The notes beneath the pieces were generated by a model. The model searched no databases, was not told the DNA's origin, and saw only the letters and a program-made list of their open reading frames with translations. DNA of 64,000 nt from MKSF01 sp037190225 (GTDB lineage Bacteria; Bacteroidota; Bacteroidia; Chitinophagales; Chitinophagaceae), in the NCBI GenBank assembly GCA_037190225.1, contig JBBCJL010000006.1, positions 558,001 to 622,000 on the forward strand, given 5' to 3'. Shown here one piece after another: positions 26,260 to 34,417 of the stretch. How positions within the stretch are numbered: the first letter of the stretch is position 1; each line of letters opens with the position of its first letter. Made by a program: the position numbers and the translations under genes.

Positions 26260-28785
26260 ATGAAACACTACTTAAAGTCAACAGCAGTAAGTGCTTTTAT
26301 ATGCCCGTCCTTAGTGATCGGCCTTTGCAGCACTTACAGTGAAGCAGCCTATGCCCAAACCGGGATATCTGCAGCTTACCACACCACATTCATTCCTTCA
26401 GGCGGAAACACATATAATACGGGAGCCGCTCCCGGTGCTTCATCATCGGTCGGAAGCAATAATAAGGATTATTATTACGGCAATCTCAGCGGTGCCGCAG
26501 TACCGAGAGCACAGCAACTCCAAAGCTTCCAGACAACAAATTCCACCTACAGCTATTATATCGGTCAGTCACTCCCCCTCGAGATATTTGTCAGGAGGCA
26601 AACCAGCCCTCCCGCTAATTTACGGAATGTAGACCTTATATTTTACGAAGGTACCTTAAGCTCAGGCAATACAGAGGTGAGAACCAATTATCCGTACTAT
26701 CCCAAAATGGAAGACAATTTTGCCCATCGCTTTCTGGGTATGGGAACGGACAACCTGTTTACAAACGATGTCAACCAGGTTAATAATAATGCCATTGAAA
26801 GGGTAGACGCTATAATCGCATCAGGCTACAATATTGAGAATGCAGCCGCGACCGGCTTCGCCATCCTGGAGAGAGGCGCCTCCACCGCACACGATGCCTG
26901 CGTAGTGGGTATCGTCACCGCTGTGGACGCCAACGGCACTCCCACGGCCTACGCTCCCGCTTTCCTCCGGGTAAACAGCTCCAATTATTATACTGCCGGC
27001 AATATATACGGAAGCAATACGGCGGATTATTTTGTAACGAGGAGGAACGTCAATACCAACAATTTGCTGCAAATATCCGATATTGTCAGCAACCAGGGTA
27101 TCGGCGGCGTATATTTCAGCTTTGAAGATTTCAATCTCAGTAATCATTCTGTCATATACGGCTACTCTATCTTTCCTGTTGATTTCTGGAACACTACCAC
27201 CCCTGCCAACAGGTCTGCAAGCGCTGTAGATTGGACCAACACTACCGTGTTTCCCAACAATACTACCGAAGCCAATGGCGGCATAGATCTTTCCATGGTA
27301 GCGGGCATTGTAAAAAAAATGATTATAAGCGGTTCCGTACACCATGATGGTAACGGTCTGACAAACGCCGTTGTAGACGGCGATGGCATATATAGTCCTT
27401 CCGGTGAGCAACTGTATGTATACCTGGTCAACCCTTCCACTCATAACATTATTTCAAAAGTTCCTGTCGCGAATGACGGTACTTTTGAAATAGACAAAAT
27501 CACTTTCGGCAACCTGGAACTGATTGTATCTGCTGACGGCAGCGGTACTGAAGGCGGCACATGGAACAGCAGTCTTAAAAAGCTGCCGTCAGGCTGGGAG
27601 TACGCAGGTGAACATTTCGGAATAAATAATGGCAGCGGCTCCGGCGTAAAGGACGGATCAGGAACCGGATACAATAGCCCTTCGTCCGTTAAGAACGGCA
27701 TCGTGCCGGTAGAAATACGCGACAGGGATATGGTTGAAGTGAAATTCGGCATTCAGCAGACACCAGTTGCGGATACTAAAGAATACCAGGTGCCCAACAG
27801 CGCATTTTCAGCATTATACGGCTCACCGGGTGGCGGCTTTCCCGCAGTAGCCGGCTTCCGGTATATACCAATGAATTCTGCAACCTTATCGGGGCCGGGT
27901 GGCAACGGCTCCTTATCCGGCTCTGACGCGGAAGACTGCCCCGCAGCAGCCTCCTGTAACGGAAGCGGCGGTACCGGTGCGACCTTTACGGTAACTTCTG
28001 TGAAAAACAATACCCGGCTTTGGTATGATTTCGGGGCTGCAAACGGTGGCGTACAGCAGGTGATCCCTAATACCGCTACAGCCACTATCCCTGATTTTGA
28101 TTACAATAAAATGGTCATCTACGGTGCCCTGAACAGCGGCGATGCCTCCAATCCCTTGGTATTTAACTATACTATGACGGATGCTGCCGGCTCTTCCAGC
28201 GCTCCCGCATCTTATACCATCATCACCGCAGAACCGCTGCCACTGCAACTGACAGCTTTCAGCGGGTATGCCCGGGAACAGCAGACCATACTCGAGTGGA
28301 CCACAGAGGATGAAAAAAATGTAAGCCACTTTGATATCCTGCGCAGCACCAACGGGTCTCAGTGGGCCACCATAGGCAGCGTGAAAGCACAAAGCCAGCC
28401 GACAACAAATCATTACAGCTTCACGGATCAGCACCCTTACAGCGGCATAAATCTGTATAAACTGCAAATGACAGACCTGGATAAAAGTAACAGCTATAGT
28501 AAAGTGATCATCGTGTCTCATAACATCGCGGCAGCCCGGATGACAACAGCTCCTAATCCTTTTACAGAATATATCAGTATCCAATTACAGCAAACGGAAC
28601 AGGATGAAGCTATAAGCGTTGTAATATATGACAGCAAAGGGGCGATATCCGTTGCAGATCATTTTAAAGGCGCTAACGGCAGCACATCTTTACATCTGGA
28701 TGTCACCCACTTACCTCCCGGTAATTATTACCTTGAAGTAAGCACTCCCCGTGAAGTCTATACAGATAAACTGGTTAAACCCTAA
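26260..28785 (+). CDS. Large secreted protein with T9SS type A sorting tail
   Basis: 841 residues. A long signal peptide ends at about AYAQ (residue 33). The body is Asn/Ser/Gly/Thr-rich and beta-like, without an enzymatic motif that I recognise; one part (about 365-490) resembles a carboxypeptidase-regulatory or SdrD-like beta-sandwich (GDGIYSPSGEQLYVYLVNPSTHN). Near residue 660 comes the LPLQLTAFSGYAREQQTILEWTT module common in Bacteroidota surface proteins. The last 75 or so residues (TTAPNPFTEYISIQLQQ..., LPPGNYYLEVSTPREVYTDKLVKP) form a T9SS C-terminal sorting domain. It should be exported and anchored or released at the cell surface. Function unknown. Confidence 0.85.
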   Translation: MKHYLKSTAVSAFICPSLVIGLCSTYSEAAYAQTGISAAYHTTFIPSGGNTYNTGAAPGASSSVGSNNKDYYYGNLSGAAVPRAQQLQSFQTTNSTYSYYIGQSLPLEIFVRRQTSPPANLRNVDLIFYEGTLSSGNTEVRTNYPYYPKMEDNFAHRFLGMGTDNLFTNDVNQVNNNAIERVDAIIASGYNIENAAATGFAILERGASTAHDACVVGIVTAVDANGTPTAYAPAFLRVNSSNYYTAGNIYGSNTADYFVTRRNVNTNNLLQISDIVSNQGIGGVYFSFEDFNLSNHSVIYGYSIFPVDFWNTTTPANRSASAVDWTNTTVFPNNTTEANGGIDLSMVAGIVKKMIISGSVHHDGNGLTNAVVDGDGIYSPSGEQLYVYLVNPSTHNIISKVPVANDGTFEIDKITFGNLELIVSADGSGTEGGTWNSSLKKLPSGWEYAGEHFGINNGSGSGVKDGSGTGYNSPSSVKNGIVPVEIRDRDMVEVKFGIQQTPVADTKEYQVPNSAFSALYGSPGGGFPAVAGFRYIPMNSATLSGPGGNGSLSGSDAEDCPAAASCNGSGGTGATFTVTSVKNNTRLWYDFGAANGGVQQVIPNTATATIPDFDYNKMVIYGALNSGDASNPLVFNYTMTDAAGSSSAPASYTIITAEPLPLQLTAFSGYAREQQTILEWTTEDEKNVSHFDILRSTNGSQWATIGSVKAQSQPTTNHYSFTDQHPYSGINLYKLQMTDLDKSNSYSKVIIVSHNIAAARMTTAPNPFTEYISIQLQQTEQDEAISVVIYDSKGAISVADHFKGANGSTSLHLDVTHLPPGNYYLEVSTPREVYTDKLVKP

Positions 28786-28830
28786 TCCTGAAAGTATTGT
28801 ACAGGCATCAGTAATATAACATCTTATACA

Positions 28831-28866
28831 AAGAGGCTGTCCCCAAAGGGCGGTCTCTTTTGTTTT
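28831..28866 (+). terminator. Terminator after the large T9SS protein gene
   Basis: AAGAGGCTGTCC pairs with GGGCGGTCTCTT (several U-G pairs) around a short loop and is followed by TTGTTTTT. Confidence 0.7.
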
Positions 28867-29038
28867 TACAGGTTTGCAGTTATACCCTGCCTCCAGGACC
28901 GGTATCAGCTATGCAATTCTACCCGGGGATTCCCCCAACTGTTGATATCACCCGGTAATTACCGCGGATAGCGATGCCAACCAAATCCGTTCAACAGGAC
29001 CTGATAAGGTGCAGGCAGGAAATTTAAGCCAGGTTAAT

Positions 29039-29275
29039 TTATTGCATACCCCCGGCAGAGTCTATCGAACCGCCCGTATTGTTACCGGAACTTGTAGAAG
29101 TATCCTTATGATCCGGGGAGACAGGCGCTCCAGTTTCATCAGAAGGTTCCAGCGTATTACCTTTATAATTATCCCTGTCCCTGTACCCATGATTCTGCTC
29201 ACAGCCTATAGCAAAGGCCGTTACTACAGCCATCAGCAATACGAGTACCAGGTTAGGCTTATACATGTTGTTCAT
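29039..29275 (-). CDS. Small lipoprotein, hydrophilic tail
   Basis: 78 residues, or 75 if the ATG at 29266 is used. Hydrophobic signal sequence with lipobox AIGC (Cys25), followed by a charged, Ser/Thr/Gly/Asp-rich and probably disordered tail (DRDNYKGNTLEPSDETG..., TSTSSGNNTGGSIDSAGG). No folded domain is evident. It faces the large T9SS gene and is transcribed on its own. Whether it is expressed cannot be judged from sequence; the intact lipoprotein signal is the main support. A plus-strand frame over the same bases has no such features. Confidence 0.6.
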   Translation of the reverse strand: MNNMYKPNLVLVLLMAVVTAFAIGCEQNHGYRDRDNYKGNTLEPSDETGAPVSPDHKDTSTSSGNNTGGSIDSAGGMQ

Positions 29276-29623
29276 CCTGTATCAATTTAAAGTGATAAAA
29301 AAGCGCCTCTGACCTGTAGCAACCGCCTGAACAAAGGAGTGGTACCGGGAGGCCGGGCGGAAGGGTATAAAGCTGTTGACCTTTTCCGGAAAGCAACCGG
29401 GCATTTTATCTTCACCCAATATCCGCATTGTATGCTTTCATTCCCGGTAACCGCAGTTCACAGGAAATGATATAGTAACAGCAACAAGTCTCCTGCCAGA
29501 CCATCCTTAAATTAATAACCAGAATAATATATATTTCAAAAAACAACAAACTGTATAAGCGCTTACCCAAACAGGGGCATCACATACATTAAGCGCCATC
29601 CATAAAGTCCGGGCTGACCGGCA
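29276..29623. other. Intergenic region, nothing recognised
   Basis: About 350 bases between the small lipoprotein gene and the PIN nuclease gene, both leftward. It is A/T-rich near 29500-29570. No ORF with family resemblance and no strong hairpin was seen. Confidence 0.5.
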
Positions 29624-30703
29624 TTAATGAAGCGATCCCTGGCGGAAATTATTGTTCAGGTCGGAGAAGTGATATTGCCTGCCGCATCCGCAAATTATGT
29701 CGCCGGTATCTGTGGCGTGCTCTTCCCCGCAGCAACACCTGATATGAACGGCGTTGCAAAAGCTGCATGAGCCCAGGTCAATGGTCTTAAACCTTTTTCC
29801 GTCCCTTTCGATCAATTCCCTCTCTGTCAGATCAAAACCTTCCCCGAAATGCAGCCTTCCCTGATGCGGGTTATATATAAAGCCTTCCTTATCCTCCTCA
29901 ATGATGACCTTATGGTTGAATTCCACAGTTGCCATATTGTATTCCGTTCCTTTACACTGCTTTAAGCAGATGATCACGTCCCGGTTGGCATCATTCAAAT
30001 ACGCATTATATTCAGCTATTATGCTGCTTTCCGCATTCAGCGCTGTCGCAAGGTTCTTTTCAAAAACAAACGGCTTATCCAGCAGCATTTCATGCAATCC
30101 CGCATGCATACTGTCATTTTCCAGGTAAAAATCCGCCGTATTATTGGATATGAAGAGTGTGCTTTCCGTATACAGGCTGTCTGTATCATGCCAGAAGAAA
30201 TCAACAGCGCTCAGGAAGGTCAACGCATCCCCTATATTATAGGATTTTCTGTGAAATGGGGCCCTTTTCCCGATCATCCAGTCCACTACTATTTTCTTTT
30301 GCTCATCCTTTACGGGTATCTCGACAGACCGTTTCAATAGTGCATCTATTATCTCGATCTGTCTTTTATTGCGGTTTATCTTCTGCCGGAGATTCCCTTT
30401 TTTCCTGTAATACAGCTGAACCGCCTCTGCATAATCCTGGTTGCGTTTTTTCCTGAGCATATGCTCTTCCTCCCCGATCTCCTGCTCATACTGGTCTATT
30501 ATTTTCTGACAGACCAGCCTGTTCCTTTCCCAATCCAGCTTAATTATATAATTGGAAAACAGCCTCCAGGCACCGCTTTCAATGCCATCCAGCAGGAGGG
30601 AAGCAATCTCAAAGTGGCCTTCATGCTCCATTTTTTCCGCATCCGTATAGAACCCTTTAGCCAGGTACATCCAGGCATTGGTATCTAAAACTAAGTTTAC
30701 CAT
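29624..30703 (-). CDS. PIN-like nuclease (DUF4935 type) with C-terminal Cys cluster
   Basis: 359 residues. N-terminal PIN-like domain: VLDTNAW supplies the first acidic residue (D7), DWER follows near 57-60, and NIGDALTFLSAVDFF (D159, D168) and LFISNNTADF (D191) fit the remaining metal-site positions. A charged helical insertion (about 70-125) lies between them. The C-terminal part (about 255-359) is a separate beta-rich module with seven Cys: CSFC at 313-316, CCC at 323-325 and CGC at 338-340, probably a zinc ribbon. Large PIN proteins of this type are ribonucleases and occur in stress or defence loci. No antitoxin-like partner is adjacent. Activity and target are inferred. Confidence 0.75.
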   Translation of the reverse strand: MVNLVLDTNAWMYLAKGFYTDAEKMEHEGHFEIASLLLDGIESGAWRLFSNYIIKLDWERNRLVCQKIIDQYEQEIGEEEHMLRKKRNQDYAEAVQLYYRKKGNLRQKINRNKRQIEIIDALLKRSVEIPVKDEQKKIVVDWMIGKRAPFHRKSYNIGDALTFLSAVDFFWHDTDSLYTESTLFISNNTADFYLENDSMHAGLHEMLLDKPFVFEKNLATALNAESSIIAEYNAYLNDANRDVIICLKQCKGTEYNMATVEFNHKVIIEEDKEGFIYNPHQGRLHFGEGFDLTERELIERDGKRFKTIDLGSCSFCNAVHIRCCCGEEHATDTGDIICGCGRQYHFSDLNNNFRQGSLH

Positions 30704-31060
30704 GGATCGTTGTTAGAGTGAAATAATTTTATATTCCAGAAAGATAATAAAGGAATTGGCTTTTTCCCAGGAACAGCGTCTTTTTTATTTTATACTTTTA
30801 TAATATCAAACTGCTGTCCGGGCAGAGAAATACAGCCGAAATATCACCTGTCCGGCCCGGTTTGTTCAACCGCACGATCCCAACAGGCCAAAAAAATAAC
30901 ATCCCTTTCCCCCAATTATTGGAACGTATGAGAACAGCCTTTCAGTCATCATTTATCAGGCCGGATGCCGCGTGAAAAAATTCAAAAAAAATAGCGCATT
31001 AAGCACTGTGATGAACTATTACATTGCATTTGAAGTTATTATACCAAAAAATAAACGTCT
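30704..31060. other. Intergenic region between divergent PIN and yihY genes
   Basis: About 360 A/T-rich bases that must hold both promoters. No exact TAnnTTTG element stands out on either strand. No ORF or strong hairpin was seen. Confidence 0.45.
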
Positions 31061-32041
31061 ATGGCAAAGGATAAAGGCAATTTTTTCAGGTCCCACTTTA
31101 CCGTATTAAAGAACACGGTAACAGGGTTTATGAACGAACCGGCATTAAAGTACAGCGCCTCACTGGCATACTATACTGTTTTTTCCATCGGCCCGATACT
31201 GGTGCTGGTGATTTCGCTGGCAGGGATCTTCCTGGGTGAAGACGCTATCCAGGGTAAGATCTTTACCGAATTACGGGGACTGATAGGACCCAGCGTTGCC
31301 AGCCAGGTCCAGGATATCATCAGGAACCTTTCGCTCTCGGGCAAGTCCAACCTGGCCCTTATCATCAGCGTGGTAACGCTGCTGTTAGCTGCGACCACCG
31401 TATTCGGCGATATCCAGAACTCCATCAATAATATCTGGCATGTACGCGCCAAAGCCAAAAAGGGCTGGCTCAAGGTAATCAGGGACCGCCTGCTCTCCTC
31501 CTCGCTGGTCATAGGGCTGGGCTTTCTGCTCGTGGTTACCCTGATCGTCAACGGTACCGTGCTCGCGCTTACAGACAGGCTCCAGCGCTTCTTCCCGGAT
31601 TCGACCGTTTCATTGTTCAGCGGAATCAATTTCCTGGTGTCATTCGGTGTTATCTTTTTCATGTTCTGTATCATCTTCAAAGTGCTTCCTGACGTCAACA
31701 TCCGATGGAAAACGGTGCGATCGGGAGCACTGTTTACCGCTATTCTTTTCGTGATCGGCCATTTCCTGATCGGCATCTATATCGAAAGATCCAGTACAGA
31801 GAGCACTTACGGGGCGGCCAGCGCGATAGTGCTTATACTGTTATGGGTGTATTATACTTCGGCTATCCTGTATTTTGGAGCGGTGTACACGCGCGAGTAT
31901 GCGGCCTATAAAGGCGTACCGATAGAGCCTTCAGAATTTGCAGTGTATGTGGAAGTTAAGGAAGTAGAGAAAGAGACCGACCAGATACCACCCGCCCCGC
32001 TTACTGATGAGGATATGGAAAAAGGAAAGCGAACGGAATAA
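31061..32041 (+). CDS. YihY/BrkB-family inner-membrane protein
   Basis: 326 residues. After about 30 soluble residues come six predicted membrane segments, starting with ASLAYYTVFSIGPILVLVISLAG, the family hallmark, and including LIISVVTLLLAATTVFGDIQNSINNIW, VIGLGFLLVVTLIVNG, LVSFGVIFFMFCIIFKVLPDV and ASAIVLILLWVYYTSAILYFGAVYTREYA. The C-terminal 45 residues are charged and cytoplasmic. Members were once called ribonuclease BN in error; their role, probably transport or envelope maintenance, is not established. Monocistronic, with a terminator 70 bases after the stop. Confidence 0.93.
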   Translation: MAKDKGNFFRSHFTVLKNTVTGFMNEPALKYSASLAYYTVFSIGPILVLVISLAGIFLGEDAIQGKIFTELRGLIGPSVASQVQDIIRNLSLSGKSNLALIISVVTLLLAATTVFGDIQNSINNIWHVRAKAKKGWLKVIRDRLLSSSLVIGLGFLLVVTLIVNGTVLALTDRLQRFFPDSTVSLFSGINFLVSFGVIFFMFCIIFKVLPDVNIRWKTVRSGALFTAILFVIGHFLIGIYIERSSTESTYGAASAIVLILLWVYYTSAILYFGAVYTREYAAYKGVPIEPSEFAVYVEVKEVEKETDQIPPAPLTDEDMEKGKRTE

Positions 32042-32113
32042 ATTCAGCTGATAGTATTAAGATACTTTTGAAACACATACCGTCAGTATATTGATCTATG
32101 AACAGGGTATTAC

Positions 32114-32140
32114 AAACGTCCGGCTGTTGCCGGGCGTTTT
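32114..32140 (+). terminator. Terminator after yihY
   Basis: An 11-bp GC-rich stem (AAACGTCCGGC / GCCGGGCGTTT, one U-G pair) around TGTT, ending in TTTT. Confidence 0.85.
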
Positions 32141-32537
32141 GATATAAGGCTGCGCTGTATGCAGCGGGTCAGCTGGCAATTATAATCTTCCCGGGCCGTC
32201 AAATTAACATACCATTCCTGGAAACCTCCCGCTTATCTGGACATAGCCCGGCGTGCTGCAAGCTTACAGATCAGAAGTCAGCACGCGCTATCTCCAAAGA
32301 ATTAAAACATAAATAAATATAAAATATCTTTAACTTGTAATTAAAAATCATTATCATTGCAGTAAATCTATATGTTAAGCTGTCCTTAAATCATTTCTTA
32401 CCTCTGGCGGCTTCCAGCTTTGTAAAAGGACAGGTAATTATCTCTACAGGCCTGTGTCAACAGGCGACATAGCTATATAATACACCTGATGCCCGCACTG
32501 TCATCAGCTACTATATTTTTCACTAAAACCAATCATA
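32141..32537. other. Leader region of the second T9SS protein gene
   Basis: Mostly A/T-rich DNA without coding potential. A hairpin GCCTGT-GTCA-ACAGGC lies at 32450-32465, about 70 bases before the next start. A TAACTTGT at about 32331 is a poor -7 match. Confidence 0.4.
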
Positions 32538-34175
32538 ATGATCTCAAAAATCCTGAAAACCACCACTATCTTCCTGAACCTTGGCCTTGGTATATTATCG
32601 GCGGCCTCAGTACAGGCACAGATCATCCCTCCCGGTATTCCCAGCGAATTCCTTGAGCCTTCCGATGTTATGAATTCGGTACGTACGGCTATGATAGATT
32701 TTCCCTCACCCAATTCGGGAGGTATATACCAGCTGGCAGCCATTGTCCATAAATCGGAGATCAACGGATCTGTTGAATTATTTTTACAGACCTCAGTAGA
32801 GTATGCATCAATGGTATCACCGACCAACATTACTATTACCAACAATTTTCTCAGCCCCGGCTGGGGAGGCTCCCATACCAGCACCCCGGATGTGATCATC
32901 GGGCATGATCCACAAAGGATAGATGCCTTTATTGTGGCCGTCGCCTACACAGAATGGAACGGTTCGGATTATGAAGTATATCTTTCCAGGTATGAGGTAG
33001 CGATAGATCCCTTTACTGATTTTATCGCGTCTGTTACTCCTTTCTATCCCGCAGAATTCGTAGGTATAGGATATGACCCCAGTATGGATGTCATGGCAGA
33101 TATTTACCAGGAAATTGAATTTTTTGACGAGGCCAGGCCTACAATGCCGGAATTTGTCCTAACGTATAACGAGCTGCCCGGGCCCCAGATGGTGGTGCTC
33201 AGGAACGGGATCATGGATCCTGTATGGTCCGGCCCTTCCGCCACCTACCCTGCCGTTAACGTCCAGGATATATGCGCGGTCTTCGATGCCGATCAGGGTG
33301 AATCCTTTGCCTATCTGGTCTTTTATGAGGACAGCCCGGCTATGGATATCCTGGTAAAACAGATCAGCTTGAATAGCTGGGCTGATAGTGACCAATTCCT
33401 GACAGCTTCCCCGGGTTACCACAAGTTCAGGATAGAAGGCTATAGTGTAACAGAGTCATCTTCCGGCAAGCCCATCTGGATGGCTACCGGTAATCTTTAT
33501 CATGCAGAGGTGCATACCTTTACAGATAATGGCTCGGTCTTTACCAATACGCCGGTATGGCCCCTGGACGTGGATCAGAACACGGATTCGGATGTAACGG
33601 CGGGCCTGGGCAATAATTTCCCTTCCAGCGGCTGGCACTGGGGCAATAACCAGTACACCTTTGCCTGGAGCAGGCCTACACTGCCGGGCATCCCTGATCC
33701 CGGGTTCTTCGGGAATTATGTAGATAACGGCATGGGCCTGTCTTCCGGTCCCTACGAGCAGATCAATGACCAGCCGGTCATCACTGCAAATGACGGCATA
33801 TCCTGCATTTCCATCTCCAATAGCTGCAATGGCGGCGAGAATATGATCGTAGCCTATAATGCAGGCAACGAGGTATTTTACAAATATACGGGGCCGGCTT
33901 ACAATTACGGCCCCACGAAGACCAGGCGCCTGCCGGTCACTGCCGCTGTAAAGGTATATCCTAACCCTGCCAGCGACCTGCTGCATATCGGGAATATAGC
34001 GACTTATGAAACCCTGCATATATTCAATGCACAGGGACAGGAAGTGTATAAGGCTGCGGTCGGGCAAAAAGATGCAAGCTCTGTGGATATCTCACAGCTT
34101 CCCGCCGGTAATTACAAAGTTTATTTTTCAGGAAACGGAACCGGCTTAAGCCGGTCATTTACCGTTATAAGATGA
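32538..34175 (+). CDS. Secreted T9SS-exported protein (545 aa)
   Basis: Signal peptide to about VQAQ (residue 30). The body has several repeated-looking blades (e.g. LAAIVHKSEINGSVELFLQTS, FIVAVAYTEWNGSDYEVYLSRYE, CAVFDADQGESFAYLVFYEDS) in which a hydrophobic strand, an acidic turn and another strand alternate, compatible with a beta-propeller. The C-terminal 75 residues (VKVYPNPASDLLHIGNIATY..., VDISQLPAGNYKVYF, LSRSFTVIR) are a T9SS type A sorting domain. No catalytic motif was recognised. It is flanked by terminators and is a single transcription unit. Confidence 0.85.
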   Translation: MISKILKTTTIFLNLGLGILSAASVQAQIIPPGIPSEFLEPSDVMNSVRTAMIDFPSPNSGGIYQLAAIVHKSEINGSVELFLQTSVEYASMVSPTNITITNNFLSPGWGGSHTSTPDVIIGHDPQRIDAFIVAVAYTEWNGSDYEVYLSRYEVAIDPFTDFIASVTPFYPAEFVGIGYDPSMDVMADIYQEIEFFDEARPTMPEFVLTYNELPGPQMVVLRNGIMDPVWSGPSATYPAVNVQDICAVFDADQGESFAYLVFYEDSPAMDILVKQISLNSWADSDQFLTASPGYHKFRIEGYSVTESSSGKPIWMATGNLYHAEVHTFTDNGSVFTNTPVWPLDVDQNTDSDVTAGLGNNFPSSGWHWGNNQYTFAWSRPTLPGIPDPGFFGNYVDNGMGLSSGPYEQINDQPVITANDGISCISISNSCNGGENMIVAYNAGNEVFYKYTGPAYNYGPTKTRRLPVTAAVKVYPNPASDLLHIGNIATYETLHIFNAQGQEVYKAAVGQKDASSVDISQLPAGNYKVYFSGNGTGLSRSFTVIR

Positions 34176-34244
34176 TCGCATAGACCTTGTACAAAATACC
34201 GGCCCTTCCCATCCGGGTATATCCGGCATTATATCGGCTATTTT

Positions 34245-34284
34245 AAAGGACCTGCCGCCCGGGAAATGGGCGGCAGGTCCTTTT
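34245..34284 (+). terminator. Terminator after the 545-aa T9SS protein gene
   Basis: A 16-bp perfect GC-rich stem (AAAGGACCTGCCGCCC and complement) around GGGAAAT, ending in TTTT. Confidence 0.88.
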
Positions 34285-34417
34285 CCGTTGGGCCGCTACC
34301 GGCTGACGGTCCGGGTATTAAGAGCAAAGCATTACTATTTTGCCTGACAGATTTTACCATTCTGAACGCAACTATTTTATGCTGCCGGATGTTCTCTGTT
34401 GCTGAAAATGTAGTACT

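Noticed and set aside
30092..30456. Short rightward open frames opposite the PIN nuclease gene
   Set aside because: Antisense to a gene with intact PIN acids and a Cys cluster; no motif.
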